From Hymenoscyphus infarciens (taxonomy: Eukaryota; Ascomycota; Leotiomycetes; Helotiales; Helotiaceae), in contig LLCB01000015.1 of the NCBI GenBank assembly GCA_001414345.1, positions 62,001 through 126,000 on the forward strand: a stretch of DNA of 64,000 nucleotides, in the 5' to 3' direction. Each line of letters starts with the position of its first letter. Within the stretch, counting starts at the first letter, position 1. Positions 36,337 to 46,939 of this stretch are shown here, piece by piece. The translations under genes were made by a program, and so were the position numbers. A model generated the notes under the pieces. That model saw only the letters and a list, made by a program, of their open reading frames with translations, ran no database searches and was not told the origin of the DNA.

Positions 36337-36372
36337 CCTGACTAGAACTTGACTAGAACCTGACTAGAACCT
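36337..36372. repeat. 11-bp tandem repeat (CCTGACTAGAA)x3
   Basis: Three copies of CCTGACTAGAA or CTTGACTAGAA lie head to tail, upstream of the decayed region at 36386. Confidence 0.85.
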
Positions 36373-36385
36373 GATCGACGATCGA

Positions 36386-37237
36386 ATGAGGAGCCTTGCT
36401 TCATCAAGATGCGCATCTGATCTCTCAGGTACGCCTGCAACCTTGGCAGACTACACCTCTGATTCGACATTGGGATTCTGGCTTTATCCCGTTACCCGTA
36501 GACGTAAATCACTATCAATGCACATGCTTATGTGAGAGATGTGTGGGAGCGCGGAAAAGAAAGGACCTTCTGCATCAGGAACATCGGGAAGATTGGCTTC
36601 CTGTGCTGAACACACCCCGAAAGGCTGCAATCCCGCTATTCGTGGATTGTGAGACATAGTTTTCGGGATGGACCGTCGGCTCACTTGAGTCTTTGATAGC
36701 GCCAATTGATGGTGGTTATCGCGCATGTTGTGGTGTTGTTGTGGTGTTGTTGTTGGCTAAAAGAAATGGAAAGAAATCCAATGAACTCCCGCACGTGCTC
36801 GTTGAGATGTGCAAGCCTGAGGCACTGATAATCCTTCAAGCATGGGGAAATTTGCTCAAACCCACACTCCTACATGATCAAATCGAACACGCAATACGAA
36901 ACCCCCGATATTGTTGGCGGCATGCTAGAAAGAAGAAATATACACGGAGTAGAATCTACAGCGAAAGCCGCCAACTTCTTCGCGGCCCATTCGCGTTCAA
37001 CCTAGTGGGCAACAAGATTGGACCTTCGAGAGCCCAGTTGAAGCATATCGCAACGACTGGGATACTGCAGAGATGTTTTACCACCGAGGCGAGCGCTACA
37101 TTCGAAAGGAAACTCTTTGGGTGGAAAGCTTTGTGCCGGACGAAAACAAACAACCCGCGAAGGGAGAGGCAGCGGAGAATGATGATGAGAGAGCGCCATG
37201 GGATGGAGAATCGAGTGTTGGAATACAGGAGAAATAA
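36386..37237 (+). pseudogene. Decayed coding region of unknown family
   Basis: Protein-like segments appear in changing frames. The first, from ATG at 36386, is MRSLASSRCASDLSGTPATL then FWLYPVTRRR. A shifted frame has HAYVRDVWERGKERTFCIRN and IGKIGFLC before TGA. Later frames give YETPDIVGGMLERRNIHGVE and STAKAANFFAAHSRST before TAG near 37003. A one-base shift there leads into DWTFESPVEAYRNDWDTAEM, FYHRGERYIRKETLWVESF, and a stop at 37235-37237. The last 75 codons have a clearly protein-like composition. I recognise no family. The pattern of stops and shifts suggests a dead gene, although unseen introns could explain part of it. The longest continuous frame here (36693-37271) is less protein-like than these pieces. 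Confidence 0.4.
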
Positions 37238-38169
37238 ACAAGAGATCGGGAATCTACCGCTCCTTGGATAAAGTTCATCTATGGCATTATTTTGCTCAAG
37301 AGCTGACCGTCTGTTGAAGCTATATACCCCTCGTGTTCAAGCCTCGAACTTCTGGAGTTTGTTGCTTCGGATTCGTAGCGTATGTGTATATTCTCCCAAG
37401 CGGGGTGAAGTTTTCAAGTGCTCTGTTAGTGTCGGTCTTCTTTCTTTTCTTGAAAAGGTTTCTTGTATTCTGTCTCGAATTTCCACCGGGCGAGCAAATT
37501 TCTGTCCTTTGGTTTTTACAAACCTAGGGTCTCAGTCAGAGTATCTCAGAGCAGAGCACTCGGGTCATTCCGAGGTCTAAACTCGAGAGTGAACGTTGGT
37601 GAAGTTCTTGATCTGGTCGGACATTACAGTACTCCCAAGGAGAGTCATTGTAATTGTCAGGTTTGATGGAAGGAAACAATTCGCGAATTGTTTTCATTCA
37701 TACAACATCTCTTGGCGTTGTCATGACCCGGCGCCTAAAAAGCCACCGATCCAGCGAACTTTGCTTTGACATGCATTTGCGTCAACTGTCTCCACAGTCC
37801 AAACGCTTCGGGCGCCATTAAATCTTGGCAGTATGGGGATTTTGATGCTTGTTTCGTCTGGCTAGAAATCGAAGATGGGAGAAAAAGTGCTTGTCAGCAT
37901 TCAAACCAAGACCCCAAGAAAATGAAAACTGGATTTTGGGATGAGTTTGTGTCTTGAAATTAGTATCTTTTTTTGTGATACTCCTTTTATCCCGAATATC
38001 ATCTAATAACCTTTGGGAGGTCTAATATAAAAAGAAGTGTTAAAAATCGGGTCAAGAAAGTAATTGCCCATAAACTCCGTGGCCAGAAGAACCAAAACCT
38101 TGAACATTACAAACGCAACCCATCTCTGAATTTCTCATACGCTCATCCATTTAGTCAGTCTTTATTGCT
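37238..38169. other. Intergenic, 0.9 kb
   Basis: No supported gene. It contains the 3' flank of the secreted-protein gene at 38170-39060. Open frames here lack motifs and run through low-quality composition. Confidence 0.5.
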
Positions 38170-38185
38170 TTACTCGTCATCCTCA

Positions 38186-38217
<32 letters not shown>

Positions 38218-39060
38218 AACTGCTCTCGTCTCAACAAATGTGAGCTCGGCAACCTGTCCATCGGCCATGTTCAAGTTGACACCGTCGATTCCCGGGCTTG
38301 GCTCTCTCTTGCTGAGTGCGGCTTCTGCGATGCTTCTTGTCTCGGCGCCTGGGAATGAATATTAGAAGGATGATATTTTGCATCTAGTTAAGAGCGAAAA
38401 CTTACCAGCTGGTGCAGGTCCTCCTCGAACAAACATTGTAGTAACAGTGGTCTTCATCTTGCGGGCTGGGAGATCTCTCTTCTTGGCAGCTCCTCCAGCT
38501 GCTGGTGTGGCTGTGGCTGCTCCGCCAGCTTTTGGTTGAGCGGCGGAGGCGGCACTTGCGGTGATACCAGGTCTTTGCAAGATACCAACACCGGCCGACT
38601 CGGTACCAAGCTCAATTTGAGGTGTGATCTTGATGGCATCGGTGGCGTATTTCAAGGCGGCGTTGAATCCGGACAAATCTCTCTTCAAGACTTCCTTGTC
38701 TGCCTGCAACTTGACAACTCGTGGAGCGATCTCCTTGCCCATACCCTGGAGGGAAGCGATTTGAGCGGCTTGTTGTCCATCAACGACTTGTCCATTTGCA
38801 TTTGCGGCCTTTGGTGCGGCTGTTGGGGTCGCTGCAGCACCACCACCTTGCCTTGTTGCGGTTCCTGCATTTGCAGCTGCTCCTCCTACTGCTGCTCCTT
38901 CTAGAGCGTTCATCAGATTCGATACATCTGCGTTGCCTCCGAATGATATTTCACCATCACCGACTACCAGTGCTGGTGAGTATGCTCCAAGGTTGATGTT
39001 AAGTGGGATGGCGACTCCGTATGCGGCCAAGATGGCAACGATGAGGAATGGAGAATGCAT
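38170..39060 (-). CDS. Secreted Ala/Gly-rich protein with Asp/Glu C-terminal tail (hypothetical)
   Basis: Two exons, 39060-38406 and 38348-38170, give 277 residues. A signal peptide is clear (MHSPFLIVAILAAYGVA). The mature part begins IPLNINLGAYSPALVVGDGE, then an Ala/Gly/Thr-rich stretch (GGAAANAGTATRQGGGAAAT), a more globular segment (MGKEIAPRVVKLQADKEVLK and FNAALKYATDAIKITPQIEL), and a second Ala-rich stretch. KKRDLPARK and SKREPSPG are dibasic sites of the Kex2 type. The last residues are an unbroken Asp/Glu run encoded by GAC-GAG repeats. Secretion is well supported. Function is not known; the pattern resembles secreted cell-surface proteins of filamentous fungi rather than an enzyme. 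The acidic tail could bind cations, or may be a repeat that varies between strains. Confidence 0.8.
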
Positions 39061-40781
39061 GCTTGCTGATTTGATTTTGAGTACTGAAGTAAGGCAATTA
39101 AAGAATAACAAAAAAATAAAATAAGAATAGATGTAACGAAATGAAAATGATCGAGGCGTCAAGCTTCAGATGAGATAGGGCAAAGATAGTGAACGAGAAG
39201 TGAAGTGATTGAGCACAGCTACAGAATGAAGAGGAAGGAAAGTAACGAGGAGTGCATGAGGGCCCAAATATATGAAAAGCATAATACAGATATGTGATGG
39301 ACAGCCAAGATGTCGGAACAAACTGATATGCACGGCCTGGCCCGTCCCCAGGTCTCCCAGGGTTGTGGTAGGGTCCTGACGAGAGTCCAACGACAAGAAC
39401 AGCCAAGGTCCCCTTGATTTGGGGGGTTCTCGGTTGCTGTGATGGCCTCGATGGCAGGGAGTTGTGGGCAGAATAGAGTGCGTGATGTCGGAGACACGCC
39501 GATGTTTTCATCAAACGCCAAGTGACACGAAGACCGCCGACGACAGGCGAAAAGAGCCTGGACAGAACACAACGCCACCCTCCTTGAGCCTCAGCGTCCC
39601 TTTGCACAAGAATCTTGGCTGGGGAAGCGGTGTTTGAGGTTGTCTGTGGCACCGCTGAGGCGACTTTTGCTGAGACTTTGCCAATGTTCTTGGCAGTCCA
39701 CTGTTTGCGGCGTCGGAGAGTTAGCGAGGCGGTCTGAACGTCTTCTTCTCCAGCATCTGGCAACATCTGGCAGCAGATGATGGAGAGTATTGGCGAAGAT
39801 AATTGCCATTTCAGCAGAAAATCGCGACATGTCATGGTTGGTAGTTGCTTCTTCACGGTCTACTTCGTTTCTATCTGAGAGGAGAGCGAGGGGTTTGAAT
39901 ACCAGATAGGGCTCCTGGTTCGAGGATTTGAGGATTCGTCGTCGGGCTTGGCTTCCTGTATGATCCCCATCACAAAAGAGAACGCAGAGAGCAGGATCGC
40001 CCTGTTCTCGGCATCGATGTGCAAATCCCCATACTCTTCGAACGTCAATCCCCAGACTCCACCAGTTTAGAGCCTTGCAACTGGTACTTCTCCAGTCTTG
40101 TCGCTGCTCCCCAGTCTTGTGTTTCTTGGAAAAAAATGTATTTCCTGGGCCGCGTATTTTCCAGGAGTGACTCTTGGAAACACCACTCGGACTGGAGAAG
40201 AGAAACTCTTGGAAGTGTTTCTTGGAGGTGATATCCCGCGTCTTGGAAACATATCTTGGTATGGGGGTAGTGTCTTGGAAACATTTCTTGACTATGGGGG
40301 AATCGTCTTGGGAGAGCTCTTGAGTATGGGGAGAATGGAGAAACCTCTTGGGCTCCATGTGGCAAATAAGTTGGGATAAAAAGCAACCAAAGGATCGACT
40401 TGGACAACCATGATGCTTTATCTTCCCCTTCGAAGTACTTTTTTGTGTTTCAAAAATTCCCAGCGCAAATTGTAAATTTTCCTCCCAACAAAATCTCCAG
40501 CGTAAAAGAAGGAAGGATCACACACTTTTGACGGACGACTATCGATGAGAAACATGTTTGATTGTTGGTAGAGTCCTATCTTCAATCTCCAATCCTAAGA
40601 ACTAGATACATTTACGAACAAAAACGACTAGCAATTTAATTTCAAGGGAGTCCAGGCCGAACGTATCTGGAAACAAGGAGTGGCAAGCCTTTTCACATGG
40701 GATAGTCCGTAGCTTGTAACCATACCGCCAAGTCTTACTCGTGATTTTCCTCGACTCATTGAACTTGTCTGTGCCATTTGA
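39061..40781. other. Intergenic, 1.7 kb
   Basis: The promoter of the secreted-protein gene lies at its left end. A minus-strand open frame (39591-40358, 255 residues) crosses much of it, but its first half is built from the TCTTGGAA-type repeats at 40085-40345 and it shows no domain, so it is not called a gene. Confidence 0.45.
40085..40345. repeat. Cluster of short TCTTGGAAAC-type repeats
   Basis: About ten copies of the word TCTTGG, mostly followed by AAAC, GAAG or GAGG, are spread irregularly over about 260 bp (for example near 40127, 40172, 40211, 40223, 40242, 40253 and 40274). Spacing is 10-35 bp and not fixed. This looks like a decayed minisatellite or an array of protein-binding sites. 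Confidence 0.6.
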
Positions 40782-41859
40782 CTAGCTAGTCATCCAGACT
40801 TCACGAAACAACCACTCGGCGGCTGCATCATACATTTCGAGTTTTCTCTTTTGGCGTCGTACCTTTGTTGCCCCCGAAGAAGGAACCATGTCGAAAGCTC
40901 AACAGATTTATCAGTATTTTGTTTACGCAAATAGAGGAAGCGAGTTACTTACCATGTTCTTCACCATGAATCAACTCCCATTTTATCCCATTCTTCTCCC
41001 AATTGTCATCCGTGCCTTTTCTTTCACTCTCTCCTCTGGCATTTGCGAAGTTCTTCGCCATAACCTCCGCATTTCGACAAAGCATGTCATACTCACATCC
41101 GATGACAAAGATCTTGGGTGGCAGTTTATCCTTAGGTGCAAAGACTGGACTGAGAAGTGGGTGTCTAAGATCTTGGTCCGGCTTGATGTAAGCCCAGTTG
41201 AACAAGTCTGCCATACCAGCCAACATATCAGGCTTCGGAGCATCTTTCGGTTTCTCTGCAATACTAAGATTGATTGGATAAGAAAAATCCGCAGGGGGGT
41301 AATACGAGACGATTCCAGCAATCTTCCCCTTGAGGCTCTCATACTGAGCAGCAGAAAGTGACAGGTTCGCCCCAGCAGAGAATCCACCCATGGCAACCTT
41401 TTTTGGATCAAAAGGTAGAGATTCGTCCCCTAAAACAGCATGTACAAGATCCACTATCGCCTCACTTGGTCCAGGAAACTGGTTATCAGGCGATTTGGGA
41501 TAGTCGAGGCTCACGACGAGAACCTTATTCTTGTTTGAAAAGTAAGAACAGAACCTGTCGTCGACTTTTGGACTCATGAGTGCAAATCCACCTCCATGAA
41601 TACTCAGATAGAGTGGCATGAGTGGATCCCCGCTCTTGTAAGACTTGGGAAAGAAGACCCGATTCTCGAGTTCCGGTCGACATGGATAGGACTTTTTGAA
41701 TGTTGGTTGAATGGAGTTATCTCGAATTCCTGGAAATCCCAGGACGTTGAACAAGGTGGTTGTAAGGAATTTGGTGATGCGAATTCTAATGGCAAAACGA
41801 GTTCGGGTGAGGAGTGAATGTTTCGGCAGGTAAACTGCTTTTGTTGGTTGGTTGGCCAT
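40782..41859 (-). CDS. Alpha/beta hydrolase, hormone-sensitive-lipase type (abhydrolase_3)
   Basis: Two exons, 41859-40953 and 40897-40782, give 340 residues. The oxyanion-hole motif LSIHGGGFAL (about residue 90) and the nucleophile elbow GGFSAGANLS (Ser 161) are typical of HSL-family esterases. An acid residue is likely in IFVIGCEYDMLCRNAEVM, and the catalytic His is in HGEEHAFDMVPSSG, which is formed across the intron. That junction also restores the conserved C-terminus LEMYDAAAEWLFREVW. Members hydrolyse short-chain esters or act on small metabolites. No signal peptide is evident, though a hydrophobic, basic segment near residues 20-45 may contact membranes. The start at 41859 (MANQPTKAVYLPKH) is the only ATG before the domain. 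Confidence 0.88.
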
Positions 41860-42670
41860 TTTCCTGAGTTGTTTAATCAGCAATTATCTCTTGATGTTGT
41901 GTGGCGGGAAGTAATTTGATATATGTGTCGTTACCCAATTCGCGCTCTGTCCTTCAATTTCTAACGTCCTCGGAACAGATTCAGGGGAGACGACGTCCGC
42001 CACAGCGAGATATACTTTCAATTGGGATCAAAACCAACAAAAGAAATGACTGGTCTCACCCTATAAAACAGTTGAAGATAACGCAGTTTGTGTCGAATTT
42101 TTCTCAGCCTAGAAGGCGGTTGACATGTGGTGATGTTGGATTGAGGGGTTGGACCTTCTCAAGGCCGGGAAGCCGGGAAGCGATGCGAGCTCAGAAAAAG
42201 TCGCAGCGTTGCTTTATTCTACGAGAACTAGCCACGTCAATACCTCGACGTAAATATGATAAAAAATTTCAGCAATCGAGCTCAGATCAAATTGATATCT
42301 TGCGGATCTACTTATATATTTGTTATAATTTTATGATTAGTTGTTGCGTCGAGAAATTAGCAGGATCGCTAAATTGTGGTGCCAACTTTTCTGTCCACCA
42401 GGTACCTCTTTTGGTGGAATTGCGTCGGCGTCACATGCGTAAGACGAAACGAGTTCGCTACTAGTCTCAATCACTCTATCTAGATTATTTAAATATATCA
42501 CGTGGGTCATCAGCACGTGAAATATCCCAAGTGATGAATACGGACATTTCGTTAACAATGAACTCCAGGAAATGATCTAGTAAGAAGGTTATCCATATGT
42601 TAAAATAAAAAATCAATCGGGCTAGTAGACGACTGTTCCCTCCGTTTTAGAACTCCCCTCTGATGTTTTC
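41860..42670. other. Intergenic, 0.8 kb
   Basis: This is the upstream flank of the hydrolase gene and the downstream flank of the Ser/Pro-rich gene. It is AT-rich near 42270-42360. A CACGTG(G) word occurs at about 42500, and a CACGTG again near 42514, the two being 14 bp apart. No gene was recognised. Confidence 0.45.
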
Positions 42671-43510
42671 TCACCAACTAGGTCTCAAACTCCTCCCACC
42701 ACTAGTCATTCTACTCAGAACCCCAACACTCTCTTCCTCCAAACTCAACCCACTTCTCCTCTTCTCATATCCTTCGTGCCATTTAAAAAACCCTTCCATA
42801 TGACCAACACTTCCCCCCCGGAAAAACCAGTGTAAAGCGCGAAATTGACTTTCACTTGGTAACCCTTTGAACTTTTCTTGGAACTTATCTTTGGCTCTTT
42901 GTATTCTACTGGCGCGTAGTGATGAAAGAATATCGGGTCTGGTTTCTGGTGTGTAGATTAGTGGTGGTGGGTGTCCAGGTGTATAAGGTGGTGGGAGGGG
43001 TAAAGTCTCGCTTATGAATTTATATTCTCTTAGGGTCCATGGTCTTTGGTTGAGACGAGAAGAGGTAAGTGGCTTTGCAGCCCTCGTATTTTGGGATGGA
43101 AATGTTGGTGGTCTTGATATTTTTAATCTAGCTGCTGCTCTTGTTGCTGTTCGTTCTCGTTCTAGGTTCTCCGACAGGGTGTTTGCTAGAATTGCCGGGG
43201 TAGCATTTAAGAGAGAAAGCCGACGTCCAGTATTAGCTGGCGGATGCCGTGGAATTGGAGGGGCTTGTGTCCGCAGTCCCGTATTCTGAGCGGTATAGCG
43301 TGGGGGAGGATCATTTTCTTCAGGTTGGTTATTACCAATGTGATTGATGACGATATTGCCAACGTTGTTCATGAGGTTGTTGACAAAATTATTCTCAATT
43401 ACAGCTTGAAGAGTCGTTTGGAAGCCTTGGTAAATATCCTCTTCGGAAGAGGAAGAAGAAGAAGACGAGGGGGATGGAGACGAGGACGAGTCAAAGTACG
43501 AAGGGGCCAT
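42671..43510 (-). CDS. Ser/Pro-rich protein of unknown function
   Basis: An uninterrupted frame of 279 residues from ATG at 43510. It opens MAPSYFDSSSSPSPSSSSSS followed by EEDIYQGFQTTLQAVIENNF and an Asn-rich NNLMNNVGNIVINHIGNN. A Pro/Arg-rich centre leads to a more ordered end (KFQEKFKGLPSESQFRALHW, then GHMEGFFKWHEGYEKRRSG). No signal peptide, membrane segment or known domain was recognised. The amino-acid mix and the ordered C-terminal 80 residues favour a real gene, probably a nuclear or cytosolic disordered protein. It is divergent from the small cysteine-rich gene at 43965. Confidence 0.6.
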   Translation of the reverse strand: MAPSYFDSSSSPSPSSSSSSSSEEDIYQGFQTTLQAVIENNFVNNLMNNVGNIVINHIGNNQPEENDPPPRYTAQNTGLRTQAPPIPRHPPANTGRRLSLLNATPAILANTLSENLERERTATRAAARLKISRPPTFPSQNTRAAKPLTSSRLNQRPWTLREYKFISETLPLPPPYTPGHPPPLIYTPETRPDILSSLRASRIQRAKDKFQEKFKGLPSESQFRALHWFFRGGSVGHMEGFFKWHEGYEKRRSGLSLEEESVGVLSRMTSGGRSLRPSW

Positions 43511-43796
43511 CTTATCTAGATGCGTTCAAGGTCATACCTTTGCTAAATCTGAAAATGTGTTGGAATAGTTAACGTGGCGACTGATTAAATACTGTGGTAG
43601 TGTAGTACGAGAAACTAAAACTCAATGAAACCTCTCACTAAAAACAGTGCTTGAATCACTAACTTCTCACAACACAGAAATGAATTGCTGCTTTAGCTAC
43701 ACTGCAATAACTTGTGAATATTTGAGCCACCAGCGTTCTATTAGTGACTAGGATTCACTGACACTTCGTCATTTGACGGTTAATGCTGGTTCCACT

Positions 43797-43806
43797 TATA
43801 TATAGC
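43797..43806 (+). promoter_or_regulatory. TATA-like element upstream of small Cys-rich gene 1
   Basis: TTATATATAG lies about 160 bp before the ATG at 43965, a usable distance for a fungal TATA box. A similar element precedes paralogue 4. Confidence 0.5.
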
Positions 43807-43964
43807 CAGCACTGCAGACGAAATATTCCCAAAACTACATCTCTTTTCATTACAACCCCCAAGAAAAGAACCCCATCCAGTGTATCAGCACAAAGCCAAC
43901 AGCCAAGATTTTATCAAATCCGACTCATCACACTGTACAAAACCCAGAACATCGACCAGCAACA

Positions 43965-44180
43965 ATGTGCGAGTACGAAATATTTAACTACTTCTGCGGC
44001 TGCCAACACAAAATCCTGATTCGAGAATGCGATTATGCGAAGCAACACAAGATACACAAGTGTGCCATCGTGGGAGTCTTGAGACATTTACATTCGGCAG
44101 TGAAGTGCGGGTATCATGGCGGCTCCTTCCTTCATCGCCGCGCGTTGAGGAGTGCGGATGGAGGGATAGAAGGAATCTAA
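43965..44180 (+). CDS. Small cysteine-rich protein, M-C-[RE]-Y family member 1
   Basis: A single exon of 71 residues beginning MCEYEIFNYFCGCQHKILIR. Cys residues stand at 2, 11, 13, 22 and 33, with another near 48, and several His residues lie near them (CQHK, QHKIHKC, CGYHGG). This could form a zinc-binding or disulfide fold. There is no signal peptide, so it is probably intracellular. It shares the opening M-C-x-Y and the following C-x-C with three plus-strand genes at 46556, 47636 and 48280. The basic, Arg-rich last 20 residues look less ordered. I know of many short fungal proteins of the MCxx...Y-x-C-G-H/C kind, but no established function. Confidence 0.6.
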   Translation: MCEYEIFNYFCGCQHKILIRECDYAKQHKIHKCAIVGVLRHLHSAVKCGYHGGSFLHRRALRSADGGIEGI

Positions 44181-46555
44181 TCAGGGATGAGAGTGGTGTT
44201 ATGGATGGTTGGTGGATGGAATGAAGAAAAGAAATCACATAGGAGGATATTTGAGGACGAGACGGGACAGAAGGAGCATACACCATAAGGCCTTGAGTGC
44301 ATGGAATCTATCTTCTCCAACCACTTGAGAATATCTACTGGAATTTCGAAATAATTTGCCCATCAAACAAGAGGTAAGCCATCCCCTTGCCGTGCCTAGA
44401 ACGAGCGACATGATTGGCTGTCCTCATCAACCACCACCAAGGACCCACCGACCCACCTTTTTTGTTGATATTCCCAAATAACACAAAACCACACATCAAT
44501 CATCAGGTATCTTGTCCGGCATGGCGCGGTGGTGCATCGGTCAGAGGAGTCAACTCTAGGAGTACAAGAAACTTGGATCTAGGTCTACTTGGCAAGTAGA
44601 ACCAGCTGGTCAACAGCCCGGATCAGATTGATATCGCCATGGACCCGTTGGAATACCAAAAAATAGTAAAACTCAGTTAGTCTGGTTTTCAAACCTTGGG
44701 GGACTCCTTGTCCCAGGAAACTTTTGCTGTTTTTTTGGCAGGTGTGTTGTCGAGTTTTTTTTTGGGGGGCGCGTGTGAATGTCAACAAACCGCAAAATCT
44801 GGGTTTTTACGCGACGGCGCACACGATGCGAGAAGAGTGTTCCCAGATGCTTCAGAAGAATACCGAGGTTCTTCTGCATATTTTTTTTTGGTCGCCACCT
44901 TTTTTGCTCTTTCTCACCCGTCGGGGTCGCTCAAAATAGAAGGACTCGCTTAGCAAACATCGATATGCGACAAAAGAATTTGACGATCGAGTCCCCATTA
45001 TTCAGCCCGCCTTGGGAAGTCAGTCAAACTCCGGGATATAGAGTACCACTGTGCAGCAGGTACGAACACGTGGTTTTCTCAAGCTTCACCCCCATCGTGA
45101 AAAAACTACACGCGACGAGACGAGGCAACAAAGGCTCATGCCACAACCTTCCTCGCAGTGAATAAAAACGCCACCTACACCCTCCCTTGTCACCCATCCC
45201 TGCCCACATGCGGGCGAGAAGGTTAAATGATTTTGTTGCACATCGCAAAATAATTTCGAGAGCCGCTTTTGAGGCCTAAAGGCGCATTGCGAATAACTTT
45301 GCGCCCACAACACTTATTTCAGAAATAAACTCTGAGGTTATTCCTGATCTCTGGGGCAACCATATTTATATAATAACAAGGAATTCGAAGGTGGTCGACC
45401 TTTGGTGTTGTTGCTAACAAATTCTTAATTGTGAGTCTGTCGAGGAAGCAAGGTGGTAAAGCAGCGATTTTGAGGTGTACTAGCTTTGAACTCGTGGCTA
45501 CAGGGGCTGAAACTTTAATTTAGTGTGACAGGGGTGCGTCTGGGGTGCGTCTGGGGTGAATTAAAGAGGCTTTTGAGGTGGCCGGTGGGTAGTGAGGAGG
45601 GAGATAGAAGCAACTTGCGCCGGCGATGAGAACGAACGCCATACGGCTTCGCAGAGTAAGCTGCCAGATTTCGTGCTAGTGATAGCCTTAGAGCACTATT
45701 TCCAAGTTTCAGATTCAAAGTTGAAGTGGTTTTGATGGCTCCATAGCTCGAGGCGCAAAGTTGCTTTGAGGAGTTGGTTGAACGAGATGGTTGGGCCAGG
45801 CGCAAACAACACAACGCAAGTGGCAGGTAATCAATTAAGACACACTCAACTAGACTCGATAGTCATACTATCTGCCAACATATTACAAGTATTAAAACAC
45901 ACTTTGAACAGGTGTTGATAGCAAGAGAGCTCGAGGCGCAAACAGAAAGCAAAATGCCATACAAAACCACATCCTCAAATAAACCAATCAAGGCCCCCTG
46001 TCAACCCAGAAGACGCTAAAAAAATACAAGCGTATGTGCGACATGCAACAAAAAAGAAAGCGGTTCTTAGCGCCAACCAATAGCTATTCATCATCAAGGC
46101 AGGGGTTGTCATGGTGGAAGTGCAAGGTTGAGTACATAGCACATCGGTTGAGACCTCAGCTTTGGAACAACAACTCCGCGAATCGACTCGACACAATCGC
46201 CGACTTCGAACCTTCGAGAGAGCGCAAGGTAGCGCTTGCGACCTCTCGTGCATTCTCTTCACACTTGAGCTTCGCTAAATCTTCATCAACCCTCGCAGAC
46301 TTGCCTTGCAGACCACCTGATCGATCTCCTCTCCGCCGACAATCACAAGAGCGACTCCACGCCCTAAGTTAAGGCTTGGTAGCTTGCCCAAACCTGTACA
46401 CCCCCGTCTCAAACTACAAGTCATCTCTCCGACCTCTTCACAAAACCACTGTTGTCAAACACAAACCTTCGCTTTCGCAATCGCCTCTGCGCTTTCCCCT
46501 CGTTACTAGCGACCGCAAGTACCACCTCCAAAGCACGGCCAACCCCTCACCCAAA
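44181..46555. other. Spacer of 2.4 kb within the Cys-rich gene group
   Basis: No gene is supported. It includes T- and G-homopolymer runs near 44752-44767 and 44879-44890, and an 11-bp tandem repeat TGGGGTGCGTC at about 45530-45558 (2.5 copies). Several open frames of 60-130 codons occur on both strands without motif or splice support. The 5' UTR of member 2 probably begins within the last 200-500 bp. Confidence 0.45.
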
Positions 46556-46939
46556 ATGTGCAGATACATCCAATACGAGCACGAGGGCTGCGGTTGTATA
46601 ACCCACCACCCAGTCGAGCGCTGTTTCGAAGCCCGCATCAACGACACCGACTGTCCCGTGGACTGGAGAAAAAAGTTCCTCACCCTCGAACTGAGTTGGG
46701 CACCACTCTGCGAATTCCACGCTGAAGATAAGGCAGAGGAGGATCTCGTTAAGGCTGGGTTCTGCTTCGATTTTGCAGGGAGACGGATTAAGATCCTTAG
46801 GGAGAAGCGGGACAGGAAGGCGAGAATTGAAGCAATTAGAGCGGAGCGGGCAGAGAGGGAGGAGAGGGAGAAGAATGAGAGGAGGATAACTAATAGGGAG
46901 AAGCGGCGGGAGAGAATAGTTATGATGGAACTTGATTGA
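46556..46939 (+). CDS. Cysteine-rich protein with basic coiled-coil tail, M-C-[RE]-Y family member 2
   Basis: A 127-residue product starting MCRYIQYEHEGCGCITHHPV, with Cys at 2, 12, 14 and 23 and later in NDTDCPVDWRK, APLCEFHAEDKAEE and AGFCFDFAGRR. The C-terminal half is a strongly charged helix (KREKRDRKARIEAI-like, then RAEREEREKNERRITNREKR), likely a coiled coil or a nucleic-acid-contacting tail. The frame is open further upstream to an ATG at 46376, but I chose 46556 because the three relatives also begin with M-C-x-Y and because the upstream part has no such composition. No signal peptide is present. The function is unknown. Confidence 0.65.
   Translation: MCRYIQYEHEGCGCITHHPVERCFEARINDTDCPVDWRKKFLTLELSWAPLCEFHAEDKAEEDLVKAGFCFDFAGRRIKILREKRDRKARIEAIRAERAEREEREKNERRITNREKRRERIVMMELD

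Noticed and set aside
36693..37271. 192-codon frame (+)
   Set aside because: Composition is unlike a protein (many Arg/Cys/Trp), and the neighbouring frames in the same DNA read far more like coding sequence; treated as part of a decayed region.
39591..40358. Open frame of 255 codons (-)
   Set aside because: Its first part is the translation of the TCTTGGAA repeat cluster, and the rest has no recognisable domain; a real gene here is not excluded but not supported.
44500..44600. GC-rich stretch with tRNA-like GGTGGTGCATCGGTCAGAGG
   Set aside because: No matching acceptor stem, anticodon arm or GGTTCRANNCC box was found.
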